Of a stretch of DNA of 6,710 nt, positions 1 through 6,054 are shown one piece after another (the stretch's first letter is position 1; the number at the start of each line of letters is the position of its first letter). Where the stretch lies: the NCBI GenBank assembly GCA_903907555.1, contig CAIVOO010000023.1:1-6710 (forward strand), in the 5' to 3' direction. The notes beneath the pieces are model-generated. The model ran no database searches. It saw only the letters and a list, made by a program, of their open reading frames with translations, and had not been told where the DNA came from. The stretch comes from an uncultured archaeon. GTDB taxonomy: Archaea; Nanobdellota; Nanobdellia; Woesearchaeales; CAIVOO01. A program made the translations under genes and the position numbers.

Positions 1-2940
1 AGGGCTAAAATTGAAGCTCTAAGAGATAGGGTAAAATCACTTGAAAAATCATATCTTCACACAAGGGAAAAAGTCCTTGAAGACATACTGCCTGAAGCTT
101 TTGCATTGGTGCAGGAGACAATCAGAAGATTCCATGATAAGAAAATAACTTATGATGTTCAGGGCGTGTCGCAGACTTGGAGCATTCCAAGGGCGTACGA
201 CGAGCAGATTGTTGCAGGAGCTGTTCTAAGCAATCATGAGATTGCAGAGCAGGCTACAGGAGAGGGAAAAACACTCACTGCAATCTTTGCAGCATATCTT
301 AATGCTCTCGACGGAGAGGGAGTTCATATTGTAACGCCTAATGACTACCTTGCAGAAAGGGACAGCCAGATGATGGGGCCTATACTTAAGGCATTAGGGA
401 TAAGCGTAGGCAATGTCAAGGATGATATTTCTAATGAGGAAAAAGCAGAGCAGTACAATAAAGATGTAATCTATGCATCAAATGAGCAGTTTGCATTCGA
501 TTTCCTAAGAAGCCAGCTGGTTTCTGACATATCGGACAGAGTATACAAGCCGGCGACTATGGCGATAGTGGACGAGGCAGACAATATCTTGATAGATAAG
601 GCTCTTACTCCTCACATAATCTCTTCAGAAGCGACAAACAGCGGAAGATTATACAACCTGCTGAATGACATATTGACTGACGAGAAAGGCGAATTGCTTT
701 TAGTGCAAGCTCAAAAAAAGAAATTCAAGAGCTATTCAGAAGAGAAAGAAGCATCATTTGACGAGAAATATGAAAATGGAGACTTCTTCATTGAAGGAAA
801 GAATGAATCTGTATCTTTAACGGAAGATGGCTTGAAGAAAGTTGAAAGCATTATTGAAGCAGCAATAGGAAGAGAAGCTTTTGAAAAGGCAAAAGAAGAT
901 TACAAGAAGCAGCTTGAAGCTGAAGAAGGCACAGAGCTGACAGGAGATTTCTATTTCCCATTCATGCAAGAAGTTCTTAATGTAATAAACGCACATACAG
1001 TGTACAAAATAAATGAAAAATATCTTGTCGAATACAAGGCAGTCCTTGTAGACCCAGAAACCAGCCAGGTTATAATGGAGCTTGGGCAAGATGCTGTATT
1101 TAATGAGATAAGAAACAGGAGATTCAATCCAAAAAATCCACACTCTATGGTAAAATATTCTTTGAAAGAAACTGATGATAGTTATGAGATTCAAATATTC
1201 GATAAAGACAAAAAATCTGAAAGCGATGACGAACCACAATTGCTTGAGGGCGTCCTTAGAAACGAATGTCAGGTTAGAATAATTGACCAGTATATAGGGC
1301 AAGTCCAGAAAGGCACAAGATGGAGACGCGGGCTTCATCAGGCAATAGAAGCGAAGGAGCAGCTTTTTGCAAGAGCTGAAAGCTCAAGCACAGAGCAGAT
1401 AAGCCTTCAGAATTATTTCCTGACACAGTATTCAAAGCTTTCAGGAATGACAGGAACAGCAATCACTGACGAGCAGGAGCTGAAGAACATTTATGGACTT
1501 GAAGTTGTACAAATACCGACGCACAAGCCTTCAGCAAGAGCGGATTCCGGATATAACATTTTCATTAATACAGAAGCTGCAATAGAGAAAGCGCTAGATG
1601 ATATAGTGAATATACATCTTAGCGGAAGGCCTATACTTGTTGTAACAACAAGCGATGATGCATCTAATTATTTTTACCAGAAAATGATTGAGAAAGCTGT
1701 GCCAAAAATTGTTGACAAAATTGTTGCACGGCAGGATTTAAGCAAGCTAAAGCTGCCTGAAGAAATAGTAAAGTTAGGAATAACCCGTGAGCAGGTAGTG
1801 AGGGCAGGATTGACAAATAGTGTTCAGAAGAATATGCAGCTTTTGAATGCACGTGAAACTTACGATGACCAGTTAAAACAGGCAAACATTATTGCGCAAG
1901 CAGGAATGCCTGGAAGCATTGTTGTTTCTACCCAAATCTGCGGAAGAGGCGTTGACATTAAATTAGGAGGCGCAAATTCCGAGGAGAAAATGCACGATGC
2001 AGTAAACTCGAGAGGGGGATTATGCATTATAGGCATAGGCATGCAGCAGGATGAGAGAATAGAGCGCCAGATAAACGGCAGGGCTGGAAGGCAGGGAGAC
2101 AATGGCTCAAGTGTTTATTACATAGGACTTGATGATCAACTTGTCAGAAGGTTCATACCTGAAGGAAGCACAATTGCAAAAATGCAGGAGTTGTCTTTTA
2201 CTTTCCAGGATAAGAGCAAACCTCTGGAAAATACGAATTTTTTGACAGATGCTTTCCATGAACTACAGCATAACATAAGAAACCATCATTTCGAAGGCAG
2301 AAAAAATGTGTGGGAGTACGACAACATAACAAACATGTTCCTTAACGGAATAAGAGGGTTAAGGGATTCTGTGCTCGAAGACAAGGTAAACAAGACAGGA
2401 AGCACTCTAAGCTATCTTGTCAATGATTACGTGAGAAGCCTTGGCCAGCAGCTAAGTGAGAAGAATGGAAGCATAACATTCTATGAATTGCAGAACCACG
2501 CAAGACTGCTCGGATGCGATGATTTATTGAAACAATTTGATGACCCGACAAAAGTAGATGCAGTCGCAAGAAAGCACATTAAAGATGCTTTGTTAAATGC
2601 AGTGTCTGTATTTGAGCAAAATCCTTCAAGGCTTTATGCAGGAATGCAAAAAATCTGGGCTGAAGTTCCTGAACACGTGCAGAAGCAAATGCTTGGTGGA
2701 GTGCTTTCAGAATTGTCGCAACTTACAACAAGTTATGTTGGAATACTCGATGATCTGAAGATGCAAAGATATGGAGCAAACAGTCCTGAATTGGAGAAAG
2801 TCGCATTTTTGAAGAATAACGAATCAATAATCAGGGCAGAGCTTGGAAAGATAGCATACAAGGCATTAGACTTACTTGTTGAAAGTCATTCTATGTATAA
2901 ATCTGAACCTGCTGAAGATAAGAAAGTTTCGCAGGCATAA
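1..2940 (+). CDS. secA: SecA-type preprotein translocase ATPase, 5'-partial
   Basis: SecA is the ATP-driven motor that pushes unfolded preproteins through SecYEG. The frame is open from base 1, and residues 30-45 (LPEAFALVQETIRR) match the SecA N-terminal region, so the gene starts before the window; the GTG at 106 is internal. In order (residue 1 = base 1): Walker A TGEGKT 86-91; PNDYLAERD near 115; Walker B VDEADNILID from 190; preprotein cross-linking domain; TRWRRGLHQAIEAKEQ near 437-452; GMTGTA 482-487; CGRGVDIKLGG near 647; QINGRAGRQGD 690-700; helical-scaffold start FEGRKNVWEYDN 764-775; and a C-terminal helix pair with DDLKMQRYGANSPELE. At least 979 residues are present, longer than usual SecA (about 800-900) because of insertions near 345-425 and 566-606. 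The C-terminal cysteine-rich zinc tail is absent. Family assignment is secure. Whether it is the main or an accessory (SecA2-like) motor cannot be told. Confidence 0.94.
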   Translation, partial: RAKIEALRDRVKSLEKSYLHTREKVLEDILPEAFALVQETIRRFHDKKITYDVQGVSQTWSIPRAYDEQIVAGAVLSNHEIAEQATGEGKTLTAIFAAYLNALDGEGVHIVTPNDYLAERDSQMMGPILKALGISVGNVKDDISNEEKAEQYNKDVIYASNEQFAFDFLRSQLVSDISDRVYKPATMAIVDEADNILIDKALTPHIISSEATNSGRLYNLLNDILTDEKGELLLVQAQKKKFKSYSEEKEASFDEKYENGDFFIEGKNESVSLTEDGLKKVESIIEAAIGREAFEKAKEDYKKQLEAEEGTELTGDFYFPFMQEVLNVINAHTVYKINEKYLVEYKAVLVDPETSQVIMELGQDAVFNEIRNRRFNPKNPHSMVKYSLKETDDSYEIQIFDKDKKSESDDEPQLLEGVLRNECQVRIIDQYIGQVQKGTRWRRGLHQAIEAKEQLFARAESSSTEQISLQNYFLTQYSKLSGMTGTAITDEQELKNIYGLEVVQIPTHKPSARADSGYNIFINTEAAIEKALDDIVNIHLSGRPILVVTTSDDASNYFYQKMIEKAVPKIVDKIVARQDLSKLKLPEEIVKLGITREQVVRAGLTNSVQKNMQLLNARETYDDQLKQANIIAQAGMPGSIVVSTQICGRGVDIKLGGANSEEKMHDAVNSRGGLCIIGIGMQQDERIERQINGRAGRQGDNGSSVYYIGLDDQLVRRFIPEGSTIAKMQELSFTFQDKSKPLENTNFLTDAFHELQHNIRNHHFEGRKNVWEYDNITNMFLNGIRGLRDSVLEDKVNKTGSTLSYLVNDYVRSLGQQLSEKNGSITFYELQNHARLLGCDDLLKQFDDPTKVDAVARKHIKDALLNAVSVFEQNPSRLYAGMQKIWAEVPEHVQKQMLGGVLSELSQLTTSYVGILDDLKMQRYGANSPELEKVAFLKNNESIIRAELGKIAYKALDLLVESHSMYKSEPAEDKKVSQA

Positions 2941-2943
2941 TTA

Positions 2944-2952
2944 TTTTTTTTT
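2944..2952 (+). terminator. T-run terminator after secA
   Basis: An uninterrupted run of nine T residues begins four bases after the secA stop codon. Archaeal RNA polymerase commonly terminates at such T tracts without a hairpin. The next gene has its own TATA box just downstream, which fits transcript ends here. Confidence 0.55.
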
Positions 2953-2960
2953 AAGTAAAT

Positions 2961-2968
2961 AATATAAA
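2961..2968 (+). promoter_or_regulatory. Archaeal TATA box of the membrane-protein gene
   Basis: AATATAAA is centred about 26 bases before the GTG at 2991. This is the usual archaeal TATA-to-start distance, so transcription would begin at or next to the start codon and give a leaderless mRNA. No Shine-Dalgarno sequence lies before that GTG, which agrees. Confidence 0.6.
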
Positions 2969-2990
2969 CCCTTTATTCATAATCACCTCT

Positions 2991-3467
2991 GTGAAAAAGA
3001 AAAAAGCGGTGCTGATTATTTTACTTTCAATAATCCTGTTTATTTTCTGGTGGGCTCTGCACATGATAATGCAGTATTTCGCCTGCTATTGGACAGGCAA
3101 TGCAGCTTCTGTCATTTCATACCTGCCGATTACAGAGATAATGTGCACAATGAAACATTACAGCACGGCTCTAGTATTGCTTTATATCCTGACGCCGTAT
3201 GTATTGAGTGCATCAGTGCTTTTTATTTACCAATTTGCGAATTACAAAAAACTAAATATTTTTTTTAAGGTGCTGCCGCACGCGATATTCGCAGATGTGA
3301 TGTTCAATATTGTGTTATCGATATTCCATGAATCAGATTTCACGCAGCTCGCCAAGCATGCTCCCAAACTTTACACTTGGATTTCTGTCGCTATTCTTTT
3401 CGCAATAATATTCATGTGGGCGAGAATTGTATTCAAGAAAGCAAGGATAAATAAAAAAGCTTTATAA
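2991..3467 (+). CDS. Four-helix integral membrane protein, function unknown
   Basis: I do not recognise a family. The 158-residue product begins with a lysine cluster (MKKKK) followed by a hydrophobic segment at about 6-29, then further membrane segments at about 60-82, 88-112 and 128-148, and ends in a basic tail (KKARINKKA). The positive N-terminus and C-terminus suggest both ends are cytoplasmic by the positive-inside rule (inference). The segment between helices 1 and 2 holds two cysteines (C32, C52) and would lie outside. The GTG start is chosen because it sits about 26 bases after a TATA box and begins the lysine-rich N-terminus; there is no Shine-Dalgarno sequence, so translation is probably leaderless. 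The gene lies in its own unit between the secA terminator and a tRNA. Coding potential is good, but the function is open. Confidence 0.75.
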   Translation: MKKKKAVLIILLSIILFIFWWALHMIMQYFACYWTGNAASVISYLPITEIMCTMKHYSTALVLLYILTPYVLSASVLFIYQFANYKKLNIFFKVLPHAIFADVMFNIVLSIFHESDFTQLAKHAPKLYTWISVAILFAIIFMWARIVFKKARINKKAL

Positions 3468-3468
3468 A
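3461..3468 (+). promoter_or_regulatory. TATA box for tRNA-Ser, overlapping the upstream stop codon
   Basis: TTTATAAA, preceded by a purine-rich stretch at 3453-3459 that could serve as the TFB recognition element, is centred about 28-29 bases before the first base of the mature tRNA. The TAA stop of the membrane-protein gene (3465-3467) lies inside this box. The site should drive the tRNA and, by read-through, the helicase fragment behind it. Confidence 0.65.
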
Positions 3469-3492
3469 CAAACACAATTCTATTTGCTTTAT

Positions 3493-3590
3493 GCCGTCGT
3501 GGCACAACCTGGTAATGCGCTGGCCTTGAGTCTTAAGGCAAGCTAGCCAGTTTCCGAAAGGATTTCCCGGTTCAAATCCGGGCGACGGCG
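3493..3590 (+). tRNA. tRNA-Ser (anticodon UGA) with a 14-nt intron
   Basis: This tRNA decodes UCA-type serine codons. The acceptor stem is seven perfect pairs (3493-3499 with 3583-3589), followed by discriminator G3590, the usual serine base. The D stem is three pairs (3502-3504 with 3516-3518) with GG at 3511-3512. The anticodon stem CTGGC/GCCAG (3520-3524, 3546-3550) closes a loop that, after removal of 3531-3544, reads CTTGAGA, putting TGA at 3527-3529. A class II variable arm has a TCC/GGA stem closed by a GAAA tetraloop (3553-3562). The T arm is CCCGG-TTCAAAT-CCGGG (3566-3582). CCA is not encoded. A leucine (TAA) reading is possible only from unspliced sequence and conflicts with the discriminator G. 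Confidence 0.95.
3531..3544 (+). other. tRNA intron with bulge-helix-bulge splice sites
   Basis: The intron is at the canonical 37/38 position. CTTG (3525-3528) pairs with CAAG (3539-3542) as the four-pair central helix. The three-base bulges AGT (3529-3531) and CTA (3543-3545) flank it; cutting after the second base of each gives exactly 3530/3531 and 3544/3545. The outer helix is the anticodon stem. The inner side is only a short loop (3532-3538), so this is a relaxed form. Removal requires the archaeal tRNA-splicing endonuclease. Confidence 0.88.
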
Positions 3591-4256
3591 TTGTATCTTG
3601 ACGACATTAAGAAATCAATTCCTGAAAAGCTCTATTCTGTCCTGAAAAATGAGGGCATCAAGGAGCTTCGCTCCAGCCAGGAGAAAGCGATACATGCAGG
3701 GCTGTTTGAGAAAAAGAATCTTCTGATAAGCACTCCGACAGCTTCTGGAAAGACTTTAATTGCTGAGATGGCTGCTGTATCGGTAATCCTGAATGGGGAG
3801 GGAAAAGCAATCTATATTGTTCCGCTCAAGGCATTGGCGACAGAGAAATTCAAGGACTTCAAAAGAAAATATGGAAACTTGATGAAAATTGCTATTTCCA
3901 TTGGGGACTTTGATTCTGATGATTACAAATTGCATTCTTTTGATTTTATTTTGACAACTTCTGAAAAGTTTGATTCATTAATCAGGCACAAGATTCCATG
4001 GATAAACCTTGTAAAGGTTGTTGTTGTCGACGAGATACACCTGCTTAATGATGCAGACAGGGGGCCGACACTGGAGATTCTACTGACTTTGCTGAAGAAG
4101 CAAATCCCTACAGCGCAGATAATTGCGCTTTCTGCAACAATAGGGAATCCAAAAGACCTGGCGCATTGGCTGGATGCAAAGCTTGTCGAAGACAAGTGGC
4201 GCCCAATAGAGCTGCACAAAGGGATTTATTTTGACAGAAGAATAGAATTTTATTAA
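3591..4256 (+). CDS. hel308: Hel308-type helicase, first RecA domain only (truncated or split gene)
   Basis: Hel308 (Hjm) is an archaeal superfamily 2 3'-5' DNA helicase that acts at stalled forks. The 221-residue product matches its N-terminal domain: Q-motif region with Q30, Walker A TPTASGKT 48-55, motif Ia PLKALATEK near 83, TTSEK near 123, DEIH 147-150, and SAT 181-183, then WRPIEL and the strand that leads into RecA2. It then stops. Family members are roughly 700 residues, so RecA2, the winged helix, ratchet and C-terminal domains are missing and no remnant follows in any frame. Alone it cannot form the usual two-lobed ATPase. TTG 3591 is the only plausible start: it gives the expected N-terminus, and no in-frame start lies between it and an in-frame TAA at 3534. 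It directly abuts the tRNA, with no room for a Shine-Dalgarno sequence other than in the tRNA. It could be half of a split gene, a decaying copy, or a stand-alone domain. Confidence 0.85.
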   Translation: MYLDDIKKSIPEKLYSVLKNEGIKELRSSQEKAIHAGLFEKKNLLISTPTASGKTLIAEMAAVSVILNGEGKAIYIVPLKALATEKFKDFKRKYGNLMKIAISIGDFDSDDYKLHSFDFILTTSEKFDSLIRHKIPWINLVKVVVVDEIHLLNDADRGPTLEILLTLLKKQIPTAQIIALSATIGNPKDLAHWLDAKLVEDKWRPIELHKGIYFDRRIEFY

Positions 4257-4279
4257 ATAATAAAATAAAAATTTAAAAA
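4257..4279 (-). terminator. T-rich terminator for the minus-strand membrane operon
   Basis: The 23 bases between the two convergent stop codons are only A and T. Read on the minus strand they form two runs of five T and one of four T right after the stop codon of the DUF4870-like gene, which suits archaeal T-tract termination. On the plus strand the same bases are A-rich and give no clear terminator for the helicase fragment. Confidence 0.45.
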
Positions 4280-4633
4280 TTAAATGCTCTTTACGAAATT
4301 TTTCATTACTTTTGTAATGAAGGGTATCTCGAACATTTCGCCCTTGGCTGTCTTTATCGCATATATTATGCTCAGTACGAACAGAGCGAGCATCAGCAGT
4401 GATGTCAGCATCCACCAAATATATCCTAAAAATGGTATGAATATCAACACCATTCCGACGATCCACATGGCAATATACACTGCCAGCGCTCCAAGCCCGA
4501 AAAATGTTGCCTGGTATGCATGATACTTCACATACTTGTCATCTTTCTCAATTATTGCAAGCACAACTGCGATTATCCAGATAGGATATCCGATTGCTGC
4601 AAGAATCTTTTTATCATTGTTTTCTTTTGCCAT
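4280..4633 (-). CDS. DUF4870/Tic20-like small membrane protein
   Basis: This 117-residue protein has a hydrophilic start, three membrane segments at about 10-28, 43-66 and 70-95, and a short basic tail. The motif KYHAYQA (36-42), between helices 1 and 2, and KGEMFEIPF near the C-terminus match the DUF4870 pattern (charged residue, V-x-H-x-x-Q, then K-G-x-x-x-x-x-P). That family is related to Tic20-like proteins, and its biochemical role is not established. The ATG is supported by a strong Shine-Dalgarno sequence, AGGAGGT, which lies within the last codons of the preceding gene. One base separates the two genes, so they are probably cotranscribed and translationally coupled, and the products may act together in the membrane (inference). 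Confidence 0.85.
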   Translation of the reverse strand: MAKENNDKKILAAIGYPIWIIAVVLAIIEKDDKYVKYHAYQATFFGLGALAVYIAMWIVGMVLIFIPFLGYIWWMLTSLLMLALFVLSIIYAIKTAKGEMFEIPFITKVMKNFVKSI

Positions 4634-4634
4634 A

Positions 4635-5246
4635 TTACCAACCTCCTTCTAATGATTGTCCTAAAAGCGTCATTGTTATTACAGGATTTATGAACATTGC
4701 TAAAATCAATCCCATAATCCCGAAATATGGTATTATTGAGAGTATTATGAAAATGAATGTGCAGGTTACAAAAGCCAGCAGCCAGGCAACAAGATAATGC
4801 CAGCTGAATGCTTTCCAGAACTTCAGCCCCTCAGCAAAATCATTGCTGTGCGCAAACAGTATCAGGCCTGCAGGCAGCGTGTAAAAATATAATATTGCAA
4901 ATGCCCACACCCAATAATAAAGCCCATCTATTGCTGTAGCAAGCTGATTGAAGTCTCCCTTAAACATTAGGAGGAATCCAGAGCCTGATGTAATCCATAT
5001 AATTATGATTAAAGGAATCAAATAAATCAGCGCCATGATGAAAACCATTATCCCGTGCAGGAACAGCTCTCCCCACTTGTCCCAGTCAGGAAGCTCTGAT
5101 CTCCTTTTCATCGAATGCGCTCCGCATCTTAGGAAATATCCATAAACAAAGAAATTTGCTATCGGTATTATGCCTAATATTACGCCTATTAAGAATTTTG
5201 TTATGTCTGAAAACGGCCTTAACAATGCTTCCCTAAAATTTAACAC
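4635..5246 (-). CDS. DUF4013-like membrane protein
   Basis: The 203-residue product starts with an amphipathic stretch (REALLRPFSDITKF) and has membrane segments at about 15-35, 61-86, 110-132, 150-172 and 173-195. The motif LPDWDKWGELF (52-62), between helices 1 and 2, together with the preceding GYFLRCG, is characteristic of DUF4013, a family common in archaea and some bacteria, with no assigned function. The GTG start is supported by GGGGTG at 5252-5257, five bases upstream on the minus strand, and by a TATA box about 26 bases before that. The stop codon is one base from the start of the DUF4870-like gene, making a two-gene operon. The gene is transcribed away from the PAC2 gene across a 100-base spacer. 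Confidence 0.85.
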   Translation of the reverse strand: MLNFREALLRPFSDITKFLIGVILGIIPIANFFVYGYFLRCGAHSMKRRSELPDWDKWGELFLHGIMVFIMALIYLIPLIIIIWITSGSGFLLMFKGDFNQLATAIDGLYYWVWAFAILYFYTLPAGLILFAHSNDFAEGLKFWKAFSWHYLVAWLLAFVTCTFIFIILSIIPYFGIMGLILAMFINPVITMTLLGQSLEGGW

Positions 5247-5280
5247 TTACACACCCCTTTTATCTTATGATTATGAGATT

Positions 5281-5288
5281 CATATAAA
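5281..5288 (-). promoter_or_regulatory. TATA box of the DUF4013-DUF4870 operon
   Basis: On the minus strand the sequence reads TTTATATG, centred about 26 bases before base 5259, which would place transcription start just ahead of the GGGGTG ribosome binding site at 5252-5257. This gives a short leader of roughly a dozen bases. Confidence 0.5.
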
Positions 5289-5305
5289 AACTTTTCCAAA
5301 AGTTA

Positions 5306-5311
5306 TTTATA
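5306..5311 (+). promoter_or_regulatory. TATA box of the PAC2-family gene
   Basis: TTTATA within TTATTTATAC is centred about 26 bases before base 5334, leaving a leader of about 13 bases that contains the ribosome binding site. It lies about 20 bases from the opposing minus-strand TATA box, so the two promoters are back to back and could influence each other. A second TTTATAAA-like stretch at 5328-5334 is too close to the start codon to serve as TATA box. Confidence 0.5.
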
Positions 5312-5336
5312 CACAGCTAATATTCAATTTATAAAA

Positions 5337-5342
5337 GAGGTG
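5337..5342 (+). promoter_or_regulatory. Shine-Dalgarno site of the PAC2-family gene
   Basis: GAGGTG is complementary to the CACCUC core at the 3' end of archaeal 16S rRNA and lies four bases before ATG 5347, which fixes that start. The sequence GGTGTGT after it recurs in the leader of the divergent DUF4013-like gene. Confidence 0.7.
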
Positions 5343-5346
5343 TGTT

Positions 5347-6054
5347 ATGGAATTAGTATTGTCAAAAAAACCAAAAAATCCAATCATAATTCAGGGTTTC
5401 CCCGGCTTCGGCCTCGTTGGAAACATAGCAACAGAATTTCTGATAGAGCATTTGAAGGCCGAGCAGATTGGCAGCATAAAAATCAAGGAAATCATGCCGG
5501 TTATCGCCCTGCACGAGGGCAAGGTTGTTCATCCTGTCGGGATATTTTATGACAAGAACACAAACATTGTGTTAGTACATGTAATCGCAAATGCGCAGGG
5601 TGTTGAATGGATTCTTGCAGAGCAGATAGCAAATCTTGCGAAGCAGCTGAATGCTTCTGAAATTATCAGCATCGAGGGTGTTAGTGCGCCTTATGCGAAT
5701 GAAACAAATTTTCAGGCATTCTATTACACTAATGACGAGAAATGCAAGAAGAAGCTTGAAGCCGTGTTAAAGCCCTTGAAGGAAGGGATTGTTGTTGGTG
5801 TCACAGGAGCCCTTCTTTTGGATGTAGGCATAACTCATACTTCTATTTTTGTCGAGTCGCATTCCGGGATGCCAGACAGCAAGGCTGCTGCAAAGGCGAT
5901 AGAAGTATTAGACAAATATCTTGGCTTGTCTATTGATTATCAGCCCCTGCTGAAGCAGGCTGAGAAGTTTGAGGAGAAGCTCAAGAAGATCATGGAGCAG
6001 AGCCAGTCTGCTGTTGCAGAGCAGGATAAGAAGAAGCTAGATTACATAAGTTAA
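5347..6054 (+). CDS. PAC2-family protein (proteasome-assembly-chaperone-like)
   Basis: PAC2-family proteins (COG2047-like in archaea) include the PbaA/PbaB proteins, which are related to eukaryotic proteasome assembly chaperones. The 235-residue length is normal for the family. Visible marks are the N-terminal strand and glycine-rich loop IIIQGFPGFGLVGNIATEF (13-31), the conserved IKEIMPVIALHEGKVVHPVGIFY region, EGVSAPY, and GIVVGVTGALLLDVG. The C-terminal 35 residues or so form a charged helix (LLKQAEKFEEKLKKIME and on). The extreme C-terminus DYIS has tyrosine third from the end, so it is not a strict HbYX proteasome-docking motif, which needs it next to last. The start is set by the GAGGTG site and own promoter. 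It is probably a single-gene unit, since a dyad and a new promoter follow. Role in proteasome assembly is inferred from family only. Confidence 0.88.
   Translation: MELVLSKKPKNPIIIQGFPGFGLVGNIATEFLIEHLKAEQIGSIKIKEIMPVIALHEGKVVHPVGIFYDKNTNIVLVHVIANAQGVEWILAEQIANLAKQLNASEIISIEGVSAPYANETNFQAFYYTNDEKCKKKLEAVLKPLKEGIVVGVTGALLLDVGITHTSIFVESHSGMPDSKAAAKAIEVLDKYLGLSIDYQPLLKQAEKFEEKLKKIMEQSQSAVAEQDKKKLDYIS

Noticed and set aside
817..1338. A 173-codon open frame on the minus strand inside secA
   Set aside because: It is antisense to the conserved SecA frame, has no recognisable domain or ribosome binding site, and its composition fits a shadow of coding sequence.
106..2940. SecA starting at GTG 106
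   Set aside because: The frame is open back to base 1 and codons 1-35 encode the expected SecA N-terminal helix leading into LPEAFA, so the true start is upstream of the window.
2951..2990. Minus-strand GAGGTGAT followed by an ATG and nine codons
   Set aside because: The matching sequence is a good archaeal ribosome binding site, but the frame ends after nine codons in the T-run region and no promoter is evident; it is probably chance. The same bases on the plus strand resemble anti-Shine-Dalgarno sequence and cannot act as a ribosome binding site for GTG 2991.
3532..3538. Leucine anticodon (TAA) read from CTTAAGG
   Set aside because: It lies in the intron. Splicing at the exact bulge-helix-bulge gives a proper CTTGAGA loop, and discriminator G fits serine rather than leucine.
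3493..4256. Integration of a mobile element at the tRNA as the cause of the helicase truncation
   Set aside because: The tRNA is complete, no copy of its 3' end recurs in the window, no integrase is present, and the helicase is missing its far end rather than the end next to the tRNA.
4303..4320. Perfect seven-pair hairpin TCATTAC-TTTT-GTAATGA as a terminator for the helicase fragment
   Set aside because: It lies inside the C-terminal codons of the convergent DUF4870-like gene and is not followed by a T run on the plus strand. A chance hairpin in A+T-rich coding sequence is as likely.
5340..5552. A 70-codon open frame overlapping the start of the PAC2 gene
   Set aside because: It is an out-of-frame shadow of the clearly conserved PAC2 N-terminus.
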